Made by a program: the position numbers and the translations under genes. A DNA stretch of 64,000 bases, from NCBI RefSeq assembly GCF_018446385.1, contig NC_055988.1, positions 167,324,337 to 167,388,336 of the forward strand. The letters are read 5' to 3'. This DNA comes from Zingiber officinale. Lineage: Eukaryota > Streptophyta > Magnoliopsida > Zingiberales > Zingiberaceae. Each line of letters opens with the position of its first letter. The stretch's first letter is position 1. Below are positions 34,469-46,386 of the stretch, in pieces. Below the pieces are notes generated by a model that saw only the letters and a list, made by a program, of their open reading frames with translations, was not told the origin of the DNA and did not search any database.

Positions 34469-37400
34469 TGTCACGCCCCCAGAGGAGTCCTTACCGAAAA
34501 ATTTCGACAGCATCTCCCCTGTACGGGTGACAATCTGAGGCATACATACATACAAAATACATCAGCCACATACGGCTGGAATATATTTACACAACCACGC
34601 AGTTATATAATCAGCTCACTCGGCTGGAACAGAAATAAACACAACCACGCAGTTATATAAATATCTTAATCAGCCCACACGGCTGTACTAAAATCAACAC
34701 AGCGGAAATCACCAAAAACGATCACAAAACACAAAGCAACTAACTGCGAGCTGGCTCGGCTTGACACAATAATACCAAACCAAATACAAGAGAACACAAC
34801 TTCATAAACAAGTACAAAACCCAAAATACAAATAGCGTAAGAAATACCAAAATCGTAAGGTTGTCCTCGAATGTGACGTGGGACTGGCGGACATGCTCTC
34901 CAGGCGACTCCATAAATCCTTTACCAGCTACCTGGCGAAATTACAAATATACGGGGTGGTGAGTATAAAGACTCAGTGGGTAATAGACAGATAGTGCATG
35001 GGTATAGTAAAGAACTAGAGATACAAAGGTATACAGTCTCGTATGGAAATAGCAGATACTACAGTGATATCATAATAAGTGTCCATACCTGAAACCATAT
35101 CCTAGGCTAGTAAGGGAAGGTAGGTGTAGCAAAGTCCTGCTACAGTACTGCTCATAACTACATGGTATCATGTGAGGTATATACAGGTCAATAGTAAGTA
35201 AGCCCGTGTCTAAACACATATCACAGGTATAGATCTCAACCTATGTAAGCATAATAGCATAAATAAACAACAACAGCATAATCTAGCAATAGTAGCATAA
35301 GAAACAGCAGTATCAGCAGGTATAATAATAACAGCGTATGCACGGATGGTCACTCCCGCCCACCCCTCAAGTCCATGACTCCAGTATGGACGAGAGGCCG
35401 GGACAATGACAGACTGTACACCACTCCAGCTACCACTACTCTCGAGTGGCCGAGGGGACAGTTGCATAGTAACTGAATAGCTACGTCTGCGACGGGGGTC
35501 CCTGCTGCCCGCGACTCCAGCAGACACTACCCATGAGTGTGCGAGTGGGGGGCATGACAGGACATGCGGCACGCTCCAAGCTACCACTACCCATGAGTGG
35601 CCGAGCGTGCGACCCAGGCCAACGACCGCCTCAACCACAAGGGAGACAGGATCGTCGGCAATGCATGCAATGACATGATGCGAACAATGCAACAGTCATC
35701 ATATATATATAAAAACAGAAACAGGTATGCTACATGAAGCCAGCATGCTCAGTAAGGTGTGTAAATAAACAGCAGCCAAAGCATGTAAACATGGTATCAG
35801 GTGTCTATATATCCAATACCTAATATCTAATGTCTGGCATCTGGTATCTGGTATCTGATACCTAGTAATATAGTATCTGCTAAATATCATCGATAGCAAC
35901 GAGAGACTGTATAGATACAGAAACGAGTAGCTCAAAGATTGAGTGGAAGTATCAAACGCCGGAAAAATAAGAGTGGAGTCAAGATAGATACAGCAACTAT
36001 CTGAACATAAAGCTCATGAACTAGGATCAAAATACTAAAGAGATAAAGCAAGAAGTACCCGCCTTTATCTGTCAATCGTGTCCCGAAATTCGATATCGAG
36101 ATGCTCGTCCCGAAACAAAGTCCTGCGATCACATAGTCTATTTAGCTAATTACATAGGAAGTAAATAACCAAACAGAATCCCTATTCTAATTAGGGTAAC
36201 GCTAACCAAACATGATCCTTGAGTAATCTCCCAATCAACCTTTATTATACTACAACCTAATTAAGTTAGGTTTACACCTAAATCACCAATTAATCCAATC
36301 ATTTAATCCTTGAGTTTCTCAACCTAACATGAATCCATTAATTCATTTACAATCCAATCCTGTCATCAATCATCAATAAACAACCAATTCTATAATATGC
36401 TAATAATAATCATGCATCCACCTATATAAATCATTCACCAAATAACCATTATGAATCCAACATACATAGTTTATCCACGAGATTAATTGCTAACTAGCAA
36501 TCTAACAACTAATATGACTCATGAATAAATTCCTAAATTCCAATTTCTAACACAGGATCAACACATTTCATTACCTAAAGATAACATACCTTAGCTTCCT
36601 CCAACAATTTCAGATCTGACCCAAGATCAATCTCAACTAATACAATCCCAGATCATATTACACACAGAAACATCTCCAGCAACCTAAACAGAACAACACT
36701 TTGATCCTGTTATAAACCCCAAATCAATCAATACATAAAACTCTACTGGTTAACCATGTATTGCACCCATTGATCAGATCAAAGGAAGGCAACAAAGAAC
36801 AACCAGAGAAACTATTTGTCACTAAAGAATCCAGCAAGTGAAATAGCACTCATTACCTCTTCTATTTCAATTGTCGGTGTTGATCACAGATCCGGCGAAG
36901 AAACCGATCCCCAAATGAAGTTGTGGTGGTCGAAACCTTAATTCCTTGTCAACAATCCCTTCTCCAAAGGTTCACAGGCCTAGTAACCATTTCTTGCAAC
37001 AAGTGGCCGACGACAATGTAGATGGCAACAAAACCTCGGCTGGAATAGAGGCTCCAATGATCGAAACCACAGCACACGAGTGAGGCAACGAGGGACCAAA
37101 TCTAGGGTTCAGATCCTCCTCCTTGTGACCGGCGGTGGGTTGATTGGTGTTGACGGCGCTGTGGCTCAGCATCGGGCAGAAGAAATCGAGAGGAGGATCG
37201 GCCACAGATCCATGCTGACGAAGACAAAGAGTCGAGATCTGGTGGAGAGGGTTAAGTGACGAACTCGTTGCTGCCTCGTTCGGACTCGACAGCCGACGAT
37301 GGACTCAAACGAGAGGAAGGGAAAAGACTCCACACCTCGAAGGAAAGGAGGAGGAAGGCTCGATCGAAAATGGGTCCAATGGCGCCGTCTGCTCCGATTG

Positions 37401-37857
37401 CATGAGAAGAAGTGGAGAGGAAGAGGGAAAGACTCCACACCTTGAGAGGGAGGCTCGGCCCGTCGGTGCGATCTCTCTGGCGATCGGCGATGAGGCTGCG
37501 CCGACGAAGAGAAGATGATCGACGGCTCCCATGTCAGCGATGGCATCAAGAGAAGAGAGCGTGTGAGGGAGAAGAGAAAGGGATCGGGGAAGAGAGGTCG
37601 GGACCTCGGTGGTTTTAGGGAAAACGGCGATGGGTCGGGGAAAATAAAAGAAAAAGGATTTTATAATTAAAACATTTCCTCACTTAAATGGGGTAACCCG
37701 AACGGGCTTTATCCGCGTCGCCGATTCATCCTCTCAAAACCCGTTATACGAGCTCCGAAAAATTCTCAGAAAATTCTAATAATTCTGGAAAAATTCAATA
37801 AGATTATTTGTCCAATAACCTTATTATTTAAATATTATTTGGGTGCTGTATTTTACA
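34469..37857 (-). repeat. 5' LTR of the large-LTR element
   Basis: 3389 bp, nearly identical to 29515-32810 in the first 500 bp and from about 35740 to the end. The block at about 35007-35700 is only distantly similar. Confidence 0.92.
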
Positions 37858-38429
37858 CAAAGACCGACGTCCTCTAAACGCAAGAGTCTGAAGGCTACAT
37901 GGGATGAATCTTCATCCTCCGAGTCTGAAGTGGAAACCTTCTCAGGATTAGCACTGATGGCCAACTATCAAATAGAAGATGAGACCAACTCAGAAATGAG
38001 CATAGATGAGAGGGGAGGATCATCAGAAGAAGAAAGCCACGATGAAGGGGGAGCATCAGAAATAGAGATAAGTCAGGTACGTGCTCTAACTCCTAAACAG
38101 TCTTTTCACTTTATCAAAATGCTTACTAAAGATTCAGTTAAATTAGAAAAAGAAAATGATAAATTAAAATTAAACTTAGCAAAAGCATGTCCTCTATAAA
38201 TGTACGATAATTTAAAATTAGAGAATGAAAAATTAAAAATTGAAATTAAAAATTGAAAAATAATCATGCATGCTTAAATAAATTTCAAAACTCAAAACCT
38301 AGAATTTATGGAAAATTAAATTGGTACATTAGAAAATATCAGGGACAACTTAGAAAAATTCTCAGAAACTATGTACCCCCTAAGTTTTTGATTAACCTTT
38401 ACTGGGTTCCAAAATCATTCCTAGACTAA
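37858..38429 (+). pseudogene. Decayed copia-type gag of element 3, 3' part
   Basis: Continues the frame broken at 29514: KSLKATWDESSSSESEVETF acidic region, GGASEIEISQVRALTPKQSF, then coiled coil. Stops and shifts follow near 38197 and 38255, and the end NLYWVPKSFLD lacks the NPVGR part. The first five bases are the duplicated target site. Confidence 0.85.
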
Positions 38430-39067
38430 ATCTCTTTAAATTAAGGCTTTCAGCGAGAAAATTAAACATTAAAATTTTTTTATGAGGTTTTGTCTAAGAA
38501 AGTGGTTGTTGCTCCAATAACCAAGAAGGCCTAATGCCTCGCCACTGCCTGAAGCCAAAATATTGAAATAAAATATTTAATTAACTTTCTAATAAAGCAT
38601 TAAAATTAAAATTATGTAATGCTTTAAAAGTTAAAAAAAACATTTTTTTTGCAATTTATTGCCTAAGTTAGAAAATTTAGTTAGAACATTTTTCTTACTT
38701 AAAATTTTTGCAAAAACTTAAAAAAAAATCTTTTTCTTAATTTTTTCTTTTAACTTAGAATTTTTTTTCCCATTTTTAAAACTTGAATATTTACTTAGAA
38801 AATTATTTTAAACTTGGAAAAAATTTACTTTATAATAATTAACCCAATTTTTTGATGTGATCAAAAGGGGAGAGATCAGACAAGTTTAGGGGAAGCTTTA
38901 GGGGAGTTAATAATTTTTAAATTTTTTTACTTTTTACTTAGTGTTGCAAATTCTATTATTACAATCTTTATTCTTAAAATGTTAGTTTAGTAATTTCTTT
39001 AAATTACTATTTGTCTATTTTTTTCTTTAACTTGACTTGGGTTGATGCATATCAAAAAGAGGGAGAT

Positions 39068-39880
39068 TGTTGGACCCCGTGATTGTTTTGATGTGATCAA
39101 CCAAGTTAGGTTAGGTCCTGTTTGATTTTGATCCCTGTGTCTAAGTGTGTAGGAGCTTAGGAGTGTAGGAAGTCGAGAGGAAGACGCAGCTAGCGAGAAG
39201 GACGACACAGGAAGGGAGCCGACGAGCTCGGTGCGTCCGAAGGACGAAAGAGCTGTGGAAGAGTACACCGGTGGACGAGAAGAACGTGTGCGACGTTCGA
39301 GGGACGAGAAGCCGGGACGGAAGCCTGCTCGAGGAGAAGGTCGGAAATTGGGTTCGGGTGAGTCCTATTTCGGTTGGCCGCAATCACCCAAGCAATCGGA
39401 GCTTCGGAAGATGAAGAAAAGCTGAAGAAGCTATTAAAGGCTCCCTCAACTGGTCAATCTAACTGTTTTACGAGCGGATAAAGTTTTATCCGCTTATCTC
39501 CTTAGAGGCGTCCTTAACCCCTTTGGAAGCGCCCTCAAGACTCGAGATAGAATTTCTAGGATCTATATAAAGACCCCTGGAGCTAGGAATTATTCATTCA
39601 ACTCTGTATTAAGTTCTTAGCAACTTCTAAGCTTTCTTAGTGTGTACAAAGGTTTCTCCGTCTACAGTGAAGGAGATTCGTACTGTGCTTTTTCAACAGT
39701 CTTGGATTAACAACTTTCTTGGTTGTAACCAAGTCAACTCACTAAGTCTTCCTGCTTTTCTTTATTTTATTTTCTTATTATTATTGTTGTTATTATTTTT
39801 GGGTTGAAAGTTTTGAGGAGGGTATTCTTAGTTTGGAAGCAATTCACCCCTCCCCTCTTGTCGGCCCCGCTGTACCAACA
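39068..39880 (+). repeat. 3' LTR of element 3
   Basis: 813 bp, TGTTGGACCCCG...GTACCAACA, with a TATATAAAG promoter-like box at about 39562. Confidence 0.9.
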
Positions 39881-39885
39881 CTTAT

Positions 39886-40575
39886 CTCTAAAATGGTATT
39901 TTACACTATCTCTTTTTTATATTTTCCTAAAAAAATCGGTCATTTTAGATAATTTTGTTCGGTTTCGGTTTTAAAATTTCTTATTCTGTTAAACTAAATA
40001 GATCAAATTAATTGAATTTTTAGACCAAACTGAATTTTTAGATCTTATTTTTTAAAACAAAAATTGAACTTTAGTAAAAATAAACTATTTTTTTTAAAAA
40101 AAATCTTCAATTGAATTAACCGATATTTTATTGGTTCAGTTTGTTTGATTTTTTTAAAAAATCAGTTGGTTTGGTTTGTAAAAAAAAATCGATTCAGTTC
40201 AATTAATTTGATTCGATTCGGTTCAGTTATAACAGAATACTCATCTCTAATTAGAAGCGAAACCATCTACTATTTTCCACCCTAATTTCATTCTCTATTC
40301 CATAATTGGCTTCACCTAATCATTCTTTATTCCTTAATGGCTTTTATTCATAGATGTTCTGTACATTCCATCAACTTCAAGAGCAACCTTAGATAGAGTT
40401 TAGTTGAAGTGTTTCAATGAATATTTTTCTTTGATACTAGACTACGATTAGTGAGCTTCCGATTTGTTGTCGACCTCTGGATGACCCATGTGTATTGATT
40501 ATTCTCACTGACAAAAGACGACAACCATTTACTGATGGACAATCAGACTTATTAATAAGTGTTTGATGGAAGGGA
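39886..40575 (+). repeat. Segmental duplicate B, left part
   Basis: 39886-39915 continues duplicate A (TTTTACACTATCTC). From about 39916 the sequence jumps back to a position inside the MITE that matches 26892, so A and B were a tandem duplication. The MITE remnant ends at 40249, followed by ATTAGAAG. The rest matches 27232-27510 with small indels. Confidence 0.75.
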
Positions 40576-40580
40576 TGCTC

Positions 40581-43500
40581 TGTAAACTATGGCAACAAAA
40601 TAATAATAAATAATAAAGTTTAATAGACGATTAACCTTAACGAAATTTTTAGGAATTTTTAAAAATTTTCTGGAAATTTTTCTGAGCTCGTATGACGTAT
40701 TTGGAGGGGATGCATTTATAAGCTTGGGAAAAATCTATTTGGGATACCCAAAGATGGGAGTTGATTGAGAAATTTAACCTAGGGTTTACTTAAAATACAT
40801 AAGTTATAAATTTATTTTCTTTTTCTTTCTTTCCTTCCCCGTGCCCTAACCTCACCCCATCTTCTTCACCCGACGCCTCCTCCCTTCCCTGCGCCGACCT
40901 CCGCTTCGTCTTCCCCAAATCGACGGCGCTGCCTCGCGACGCCTCTTCTCCCACGCATACAAAGCCCTTCGGCCATAGGAAGCCTCGCCCTCTCCCTTTC
41001 TCCCTGCGTCACCTTCCTCTCACCTCTGGCCGCCCCGCTTCTGATCTCCCTGTGTGCCACCACCCTTGTCGACGTCATGCCCTATTGGATGCCACTGTGT
41101 TAATCAGCGATCGCCAATGCCGGCGTTTCAGGCGGCTTGGCCATCTTTAGTGATGCTCTCCCTTCACCAACGACACGGATCCATCGTTGTCTATGCCTTC
41201 TCTTCTTCCTCACTTCTGATTTGCTCTTTGTCTCCCGATTTGTCGCCAATCTCTTGCGATCTCACTGTGCCGCTGATGGCAGGTGCCACGGTCCTGATCG
41301 CTTGGTGCCATTGTCTTTTTCGTGAGGCCAGATCGTCGACACCGCAACCGTCATGAGAGCTGTCGGGTTCCCTGTGTGCTGATGCCTATCGGCTGTGTTG
41401 AGCTCGACCAGCAGTCATAACCTTTGCTCCGGCTGTTACAGCCACCAGCAACTACATCAGAATTGGGTGTGTGCTAGGGATGAGTTGAGGCTTTGTCATT
41501 TTTTCCCTTGACTTCATTTTAGTGCTGGATTGTAAGACTTTCTTTGGAAATTAATCTAATTATGGGGACGAATTGGAGAAGAATTAGGGCTAGTGTGGGC
41601 TAGACCTGATTAGTAAGGAGCTAGGATTAATTGAAGTTGATCATTAATTAAGGTTAATTAATGACCATTCAATTAGAGTTTCCCCTAATTAGGTTAGGGA
41701 TTTAGTTTAGCTGAATGTTTGCAAAATGTGGATAGCTAAATTATACATTATGTGATCGCAAGTCCTTGATCTAGACGAGTTAGGCACCGTGGGATTTTCT
41801 GAGACGATTATCTTTTTGGAGGTGGGTACCTTTTGACTTATCTTTTTTATATTGTCATTCTGATATGCTTAGTAGGTTATAACTAGTAGTAATAGTTATA
41901 TTTATATCTGCTTGGTATGCCACTACTTGATACCCGTAGTATGCTTATTTTGTATCTGTTGTGCATTTATGTGTATGTCCTCTTGATTCTTGTCATGTGT
42001 ACTTATGTGGTGACATACAACGCATTACCGGATACAGGTCTAGCTACTAGATATACTTGGCTTGTGTACCTAGTTTTATTACTTGACATGTGTACCTAGG
42101 TTTATTACTTGGCATGTGTACCTAGGTTTATTATCTAGCATGTGTACCTAGATCATTGTTATGGACTTGATTTCCTTTTTGGTACATATTATGAGGAGGC
42201 TGGTATTTTCAGGATTTACATGCTTTAGTGGCATGCACCATTTTGTATGATTGCATGCTGAGCGATTGTCTGTTCCATTGTTGTTGAGCACATTGCTAGT
42301 TACATGATCTGCACACACAACCACTCATGGGTTAGTGGTTTATCAGGCAGGATGTGTACAATTTGCTCTGTCAGGGTTTCGCTGGTCCGCTCATAGGTGG
42401 TGTTTACTGCAACGTGGTAGCGGACAGGGATCCCTCCTCTTGACTATGACATAGGGAGATGATGTTGGAACCCCAAGGTTGTTTTGGTGTGATCAACAAG
42501 TTAAGTTAGGTCCTGTGTGTTTTTAACCTTGTGTCTAAGTGTGCAGGAGCTTAGGAACACAGGTAGTCGAGCGGAAGACGCAGCTAGCGAGAAGGACGGC
42601 ACGCTGTGCGTCCGAGGGACGAGGCGCTGCGGAAGAGTACACCGGCGGACGAGAAGGAAGCGCGCGGTGGTTCCGAGGGACGAAAGCCGGAGCGGAAGAT
42701 TGCTCGGGGAGCAAGAGACGCAGCTAGCGAGAAGGTCGACGACCGAGGGACGAAGACTGCGGATGAGTACGCTGGCGGACGAGAAGGAAACACGCGGCAA
42801 TTCCGAGGGACGAGAAGCCGGAGGGAAGCACGCTCGAGAAGACCGGAAGTTGGGTTCGGGTGATCACTATTCCGGATGACAAAGATCACCCAAGCTAGCG
42901 GATCCGGAGCGAACAAGACCCGGACCGAGACGAGCTGAACCAGAGACGAAAAAGTCAACTGTGTTGACTTCAGGGCTCAGGGCGCCCTGAGCAGTCCGGG
43001 GCGCCCGGAGCAGCCAGGGCGCCCGGAACCCTCCAGGGCGCCCTGAACAGTGAATTTGACCAGATCGAGTTTTGACTCGATCTGAACGTTGGGGGATAAG
43101 TTTTATCCCCCCAAGGGCGTCCGGAACCTTTCCAGGCGCCTTGACTAAGACTATAAATATAGCCTTGGTCCAGAAGCTTCAAATCAACTCAGAGATTTAC
43201 ATTCCAAACACTTGTGCGATTCTGTTCTAGTTTAGCTTCTGTCTTTTGTGCTTTCACTGCTGTAAGAGGCTTCTCCGCCTGAAGGAGATATTTTAGTGCA
43301 CGTTCATTCCTTGGATTAACAACCTCCTTGGTTGTAACCAAGTCAAGTTGTGAGCCTCTTCTTTCTGCTTTTTATTTACTGCTAATTTACTTTATGCAAG
43401 TGTTCTGTTGAAAGTTCGAGAAGGGTCTTTGTTGTTTTTTTTATAGGCTATTCAACCTCCCCTTCTAGCCGGCCCAACGGTCCTACAGATGAGAGCTTAG

Positions 43501-44415
43501 ACTCCCCCACTCTGTTTGGGGTAGGAGGATAGGTGTTCTCTGACAGCATCCTATCCACTCGGTCACTCAGGAGTAGTGATGGCAGAGTGCACAGTTGTCA
43601 TAGCCCTACCCACTCGATCTCACCATCGCGTGTGAAGTGGCTGATTGGCGTCAGGGGTTGCCATGTCATTTGCATCATATGCATGGATTGCATTTATTGC
43701 TTGTGATTGCTGCATATTGGATGCTGCATTTTTGAGGTTGCATATGATTAACATACATACAGGAGACATGAGGTATTTGGTCTGACGGCCCTTATATCCA
43801 GATAGGAGGTCCTGGTGAGTATAACTTTTTTTTTTTTTCAGTTTTGCATTTCCTGTTATTGATCAGGAAACTATACTCCATGATTATTATTGATAGCTAT
43901 ATCTTACAATGCATGTCAGTTCGATACCCGCTGAGTTGTTGAACGCACCCCGTTGATTTATTCCTATTTCAGGTTGAGGTCGTTAGGAGGTTTCAGTTGC
44001 AAATCCCCACTCAGTGTCGAAACGATTTTCTATTTCCTGACTTGTGTTTCCTTGTTTTACGAACTATAGACTTGTGATGTGTAGTTATTGCACTCGTGGA
44101 TTTTATATCATGATTCGAGTATGCTACCCATGTTTTCCACTGCGAAGGTTTTCTTTTCTGGTGTGCTTTCCTAGTGGTAGTGGAGTAGGCTTTATTAAAC
44201 TGCGTGGTTGTGTAGTCAGCCGGAGGCTGTATTATTATAAACTGTGTGGATTGTTTACATATTTTATTGTATATGTTTCAGCTGTGTTGGCCGAGTATTG
44301 AGGAGCCCTGAGGGTTGTGTAGTCAAGTTCCAGATTGTCATCCGTACGGGCGAGATGCTGTTGAAATTTCATCGGTAGGGACTCCTTCGGGGCGTGACTC
44401 CTTCGGGGCGTGACA
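40581..44415 (+). mobile_element. Solo LTR related to the large-LTR element, with a nested solo LTR
   Basis: TGTAAACTATGG...GGGGCGTGACA with a perfect TGCTC duplication (40576-40580, 44416-44420). Without the nested insert it is about 2.8 kb. Shared features with the LTR at 29515 include TTTTTCTGAGCTCGTATGACG near its start and the CCGTACGGGCGAGATGCTG / GGACTCCTTCGGGGCGTGACA end. The orientation is opposite. No internal region remains, so it is a product of LTR-LTR recombination. A GC-rich portion at 40850-41470 gives non-significant ORFs. Confidence 0.92.
42463..43487 (+). mobile_element. Solo LTR of the element-2 family, nested
   Basis: 1025 bp, TGTTGGAACCCC...GGTCCTACA with a perfect GATGA duplication (42458-42462, 43488-43492). 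Relative to the LTRs at 21140 and 24439 it is reversed and shares the CCGAGGGACGAGAAGCCGGA and GGGCGCCC-rich parts. Confidence 0.92.
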
Positions 44416-44420
44416 TGCTC

Positions 44421-45981
44421 CATATGGAAGGACTTATTAATGTTTCTTTTGTTCATTCAGTTTGTTCATTTTTACTGTGCTATCAGGATGCAACTCTACA
44501 TATGGTATGTTGGTATTGCTGAAGTTAATTTCTCAAGAATATGCTGATGAACTTGCATTTTGTATCCAATGGTGATTTGTTTTTGTTTTTTTTTTTTGCA
44601 AATAGGCTTTTTTTGACTTTGCATGAATAACAATTAAGGTGATCGATGTAGATATTATACCTGTTGAAAATGTAATTTGTTAATAGCGTGCGTACTATGT
44701 TTCGATGAAAATAAGTTTGCTCAGGTATGAACTTTATGTTTGATTTCTTTATCAATCTTTTAACCCACCCCACTTAGTGGGGGTAAGACTTGTTGTTGTT
44801 GTTATTATATTTTGTTTAGTTTTTTTGGATATTTTATTTATACTTGTTATTATTTTTAGAAATGGTAACAAATTGATAAATATGCACAAAAATAATGCCA
44901 AAAGGTAGTCATTCTTATCAACAAAATGATATTTTACACCATCTCCTTTCGATCTTGACATAGAGTTTAATACTATTCTTCTCATTAATCCCACAAGCTA
45001 GTTTGTAAGATTATTTAATTTTTCTACATGGAGGTTATAAAAACTTGATATTTAACAAATGTAAACAACTTGAAGGAGATTAGTACTATAATTGAACAAG
45101 AAGTTGAGAAAAAAAAAAGTAGCACATCTGCAAGAATATGTTAATGGTCATTCAATCCTTGTCAACTAGTTAGGTGTTAATGTGGTTAGTAGTTTAGTAG
45201 CGTTGGAGAGTTTTTTTTTGTAAGAACTTGATGTAGCTCGCTCATTAACCATTGATAATGATCTCAGAACTCTTTTTTTCCGACTTAGATAATAGAAAGT
45301 TAAAAAAAGCTTGCTGTCTTGTTTGTTTGAGACAACTGCAAACTCTATCTTGCTACACTTCTTTTAGAAAGTACTACGTTCAACTTTCTAATGATGCACT
45401 AATTCTATGAAGAAACACAACATATGACTTTTGTATGGGTGCTTGCCTCCATTTGCTACATTCTTCTTGTCTAGCTAAGACTATTGAATCTACTAATATT
45501 GAGATTATTAATGCTTTCTCTAGATCCATATGCGACACAGAGAGGTGTGAACTCCAGGTAAATTTATAATTAATTTTGTTAAATTCAAGATAGACTGTGT
45601 TAATTAATAAACTTCTCTTTTCTAATTACTTCTAAGCAAGCAAATAAAGTATGGATTTTATTTCTTTTGCAATTATCCATTGAAGTTTGAAAAAACTTGA
45701 GTGGAAAGAAAATACTCCAATTCATATTTACATTTTTTTCTTCTTTCACTTAAACTTCTTTAGACATTTCGTATATTTTAGAGAGCCATCAGCAACATCG
45801 AGATACACCTCCAAGAAATTATGGTTAAGGTTGAAGTCACACTTCTTTGCTATTAACTATAGAAGGATAGCCCAGCGCCTTGTCAAAGAAGTCATCACGC
45901 TTACAAATCTCAACAAGATGTACATATGGCGAAGGCCTTGGTTCTAAACCTAGTATGGTGGAAATCTTAGTTTATCATTAA
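44421..45981 (+). repeat. Segmental duplicate B, right part, and adjoining unique DNA
   Basis: 44416 to about 44945 resumes duplicate A (CATATGGAAGGACTTATTAA and onward). 44945-45981 holds eroded coding-like pieces (for example around 45780-45950) that were not recognised as any family. Confidence 0.6.
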
Positions 45982-46378
45982 TAAGGTTGTGTATTCGTTT
46001 AAAATCGAATCAAATTGAATTAAACTGATTTTTTTTCGAATTAACTGATCGACCGAATTTTTAAAAAATAATAAACCGAACCTATAAAATATGAGTTAAT
46101 TTAGTTTTCAACTAAATTAATTGAAAATTTCTAATTATGGTTTAAAAATTCAATTTAATTTATCAAAATTTGATTTCCGTGTAAAAAATAGGATCTAAAA
46201 ATTTGATTTAGTCTAAAATTTTAGTTTATTTTGTCTATTCAGTTTAACCGAATAATAAAATTTAAAATCGAATTAACTATTTTTTTTGAATTAAAATTCT
46301 GAATAAACCGAACTACATTTTAAAATTCGACCGATTCTACCGATTTATTCAATTTAATTAAATTTTTACTCACCCTTA
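45982..46378. mobile_element. hAT-type MITE, copy 3
   Basis: 397 bp with a perfect 8-bp duplication ATCATTAA (45974-45981, 46379-46386). Ends TAAGGTTGTGTATTCG and ..TACTCACCCTTA are imperfect inverted repeats, matching the MITEs at 26812 and 59382. Confidence 0.85.
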
Positions 46379-46386
46379 ATCATTAA

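Larger units (their letters stand above)
29515..37857 (-). mobile_element. Large-LTR, non-coding retrotransposon (LARD-like) nested in element 3 gag
   Basis: Two LTRs of about 3.3 kb (29515-32810, 34469-37857) begin TGTCACGCCCCC and end ATTTTACA on the plus strand. A perfect 5-bp duplication CAAAG (29510-29514, 37858-37862) flanks them. The internal part is only 1658 bp. Minus strand: primer-binding site at 34462-34451, no recognisable gag or pol, GTGGGGGAGAA polypurine tract at 32811-32821. LTRs several times longer than usual with a tiny non-coding interior fit the LARD class, although classic LARDs have a longer interior. A related solo LTR is at 40581-44415. Confidence 0.92.
27979..39880 (+). 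mobile_element. Gag-only LTR retrotransposon, copy 3, carrying a nested element
   Basis: Left LTR 27979-28595, right LTR 39068-39880, flanked by a perfect CTTAT duplication (27974-27978, 39881-39885). Plus-strand order: primer-binding site 28598-28610, gag remnant, nested element 29515-37857, rest of gag, AT-rich DNA, polypurine tract (AAAAAGAGGGAGAT at 39054-39067). Without the nested element it is about 3.55 kb, like copy 1. The left LTR is about 200 bp shorter, having lost the segment matching about 39570-39855 between C-rich runs. No pol genes. Confidence 0.92.

Noticed and set aside
40866-41356. GC-rich ORFs as host gene exons
   Set aside because: They fall inside the solo LTR at 40581-44415, which has clean ends and a target duplication.
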